A stretch of DNA of 64,000 nt from Chishuiella changwenlii (lineage in GTDB: Bacteria; Bacteroidota; Bacteroidia; Flavobacteriales; Weeksellaceae). Below, in pieces: positions 62,932 to 64,000 of this stretch (positions within the stretch are counted from its first letter, which is position 1; each line of letters starts with the position of its first letter). Below the pieces are notes generated by a model that was not told where the DNA came from, made no database searches, and worked only from the letters and a program-made list of their open reading frames with translations. The position numbers and the translations under genes were made by a program. The stretch covers positions 1 through 64,000 of the forward strand of contig NZ_FRBH01000012.1 of NCBI RefSeq assembly GCF_900142565.1, written 5' to 3'.

Positions 62932-64000
62932 ATGAGAAACAATATGACTCTTAAACCAAGTAGTTTTAGATGGACTATTTGTAGTTTATTATTTATTGCT
63001 ACGACTATTAACTATTTAGATCGACAAGTTCTATCATTAACTTGGAAAGATTATTTAGTTCCTGAATTTCATTGGAATAATAACGATTATGGAAATATAA
63101 CTGCTTTATTTTCTATATTTTATGCAGTAAGTATGTTATTTGCTGGTCGATTTATAGATAAAATGGGAACAAAAAAAGGTTTTCTATATGCGATTGCAAT
63201 CTGGTCTATCGGAGCTTGTTTACACGCGTTTTGCGGAATTGCAACTTCTGGATGGATCACTGGAGACTGGTTCGTTAGCTTTGCAGAAGCAAAAGATACC
63301 TTAGAGAAAGTGAGTAATGTATCGCTTGTAATATCTACAAGTGTAACCTTATTTATTTTTGCTCGATTAATCTTAGCAATTGGTGAGGCTGGAAATTTTC
63401 CTGGAGCTATAAAAGCAACAGCAGAATATTTTCCTAAAAAAGACAGAGCCTTAGCAACTAGTATTTTTAATGCTGGTGCAACTGTCGGAGCATTAGCTGC
63501 TCCACTTACTATTCCATTCATTGCAAAATCTATGGGATGGGAAATGGCATTTATTATTATTGGAGGATTAGGATTTGTATGGATGGGATTTTGGATTTTC
63601 ATCTATCAAAAACCAGAAGATCATCCAAAAGTAAATGAAGCTGAATTACAATATATTCAACAAGATGAAGAAGTTACAGAAAATGCAATCAAAGTTGAAG
63701 AAAGAAAATTAACATTCAAAGAATGTTTTCAATACAAACAAACATGGGCTTTTGCTTTCGGAAAATTTATGACAGATGGTGTTTGGTGGTTCTATTTATT
63801 TTGGACACCAGCTTACTTAAGTTCTGTTTATAATATGGACAGTACACAAAGTTCTATTCCATTATTTGTATTATACATGATTACATTATTGTCTATTATT
63901 GGAGGTTGGTTACCAAAATATTTTGTAGATAAATTAAAAATGAATCCTTACGCTGGTCGTATGCGTGCCATGTTAATTTTCGCTTTTTTCCCTTTATTAG
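62932..64000 (+). CDS. Hexuronate-type MFS transporter (partial, 3' end outside window)
   Basis: 356 codons are visible from ATG 62932; the frame is still open at the window end. It is an anion:cation symporter-type MFS protein (ExuT-like) with DRQVLSLTW after helix 1, FAGRFIDKMGTKKGF (MFS loop 2-3), GEAGNFPGAIKATAEYFPKK (family signature) and about ten of the expected helices so far. It would import galacturonate/glucuronate. It is the sixth gene of the uronate operon, 53 bp after eda. The assignment rests on family motifs plus operon context. Confidence 0.9.
   Translation, partial: MRNNMTLKPSSFRWTICSLLFIATTINYLDRQVLSLTWKDYLVPEFHWNNNDYGNITALFSIFYAVSMLFAGRFIDKMGTKKGFLYAIAIWSIGACLHAFCGIATSGWITGDWFVSFAEAKDTLEKVSNVSLVISTSVTLFIFARLILAIGEAGNFPGAIKATAEYFPKKDRALATSIFNAGATVGALAAPLTIPFIAKSMGWEMAFIIIGGLGFVWMGFWIFIYQKPEDHPKVNEAELQYIQQDEEVTENAIKVEERKLTFKECFQYKQTWAFAFGKFMTDGVWWFYLFWTPAYLSSVYNMDSTQSSIPLFVLYMITLLSIIGGWLPKYFVDKLKMNPYAGRMRAMLIFAFFPLL

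Noticed and set aside
63120-63602. 160-codon minus-strand frame at the right end
   Set aside because: The plus strand encodes the hexuronate transporter with clear MFS signatures in the same interval.
58151-64000. Complete polysaccharide utilization locus
   Set aside because: No SusC/SusD pair, polysaccharide lyase or sulfatase is present in the window; only the intracellular uronate steps and a transporter are seen.

Overview
The window is AT-rich DNA from a Flavobacteriia-type Bacteroidota, plausibly Weeksellaceae or a relative. The evidence is a secreted protein with a type IX secretion C-terminal sorting domain, a PafA-type alkaline phosphatase, many TAnnTTTG-type -7 promoter elements, weak ribosome binding sites, and families typical of the phylum (DUF2911, DUF4230, DUF4294, DUF5522, GIN-domain, LytS/LytTR systems). 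No rRNA, tRNA, CRISPR array, prophage or transposase was recognised. About 70 protein genes are supported. One of them, at 51245-51406, is a 53-residue gene that is easily overlooked, and the last gene runs off the right edge.

Layout. Positions 1-655 are a repeat-rich intergenic region: a heptamer tandem array and interleaved dispersed repeats. From 0.65 to 16.6 kb lie mostly single-gene housekeeping units: DEAD-box helicase, AGCS symporter, pafA, SRPBCC protein, GIN-domain protein, pepT, HMG-CoA lyase, a SurA-like PPIase, map, a RelA/SpoT homologue and an Nramp transporter fused to a UspA domain. From 16.7 to 20.3 kb is an accessory island. It has six tightly packed small minus-strand genes of mostly unknown function, a duplicated terminator-bearing segment of about 165 bp, a LemA-like gene, and a 46-codon remnant of an immunity-like gene cut exactly at the duplication edge. 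From 20.3 to 37 kb come ChaN, an ABC exporter, SDR, ArfB, MFS, an aldo/keto reductase, a 1010-residue propeller histidine kinase with its LytTR regulator, a Gdx-like SMR pump with a Crp/Fnr regulator, FMN reductase, OsmC, MsrA, a secreted cyclic-nucleotide phosphodiesterase and two orphan genes. From 37 to 58 kb come PNP/LpxK, a four-gene operon (acetyltransferase, M14 peptidase, thioredoxin-like, DUF4230), a T9SS substrate, a membrane zinc peptidase, a GH10-like lipoprotein, a DUF3526 ABC system, DUF5522-DUF2911, a PLP enzyme with a LysM glucosaminidase, an M42 peptidase, and pfkA-gap.

The right end (58.1-64 kb) is a coherent uronate-catabolism operon, kduI-kduD-uxaC-kdgK-eda-hexuronate transporter. 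It is preceded by a perfect LacI-type operator palindrome at 58117-58130. Unsaturated uronates or glucuronate/galacturonate would converge on 2-keto-3-deoxygluconate, be phosphorylated by KdgK and split by Eda into pyruvate and glyceraldehyde-3-phosphate, which feeds the GAPDH encoded just upstream. The uxuA/uxuB-type steps needed for glucuronate are not in the window.

The features most worth following up are the duplication-bounded accessory island, the Nramp-UspA fusion, a 48-bp perfect palindrome between the Crp-type regulator and the Gdx-like pump, a MITE-like inverted-repeat element after the HMG-CoA lyase, and several -7 elements so close to start codons that leaderless mRNAs are likely.
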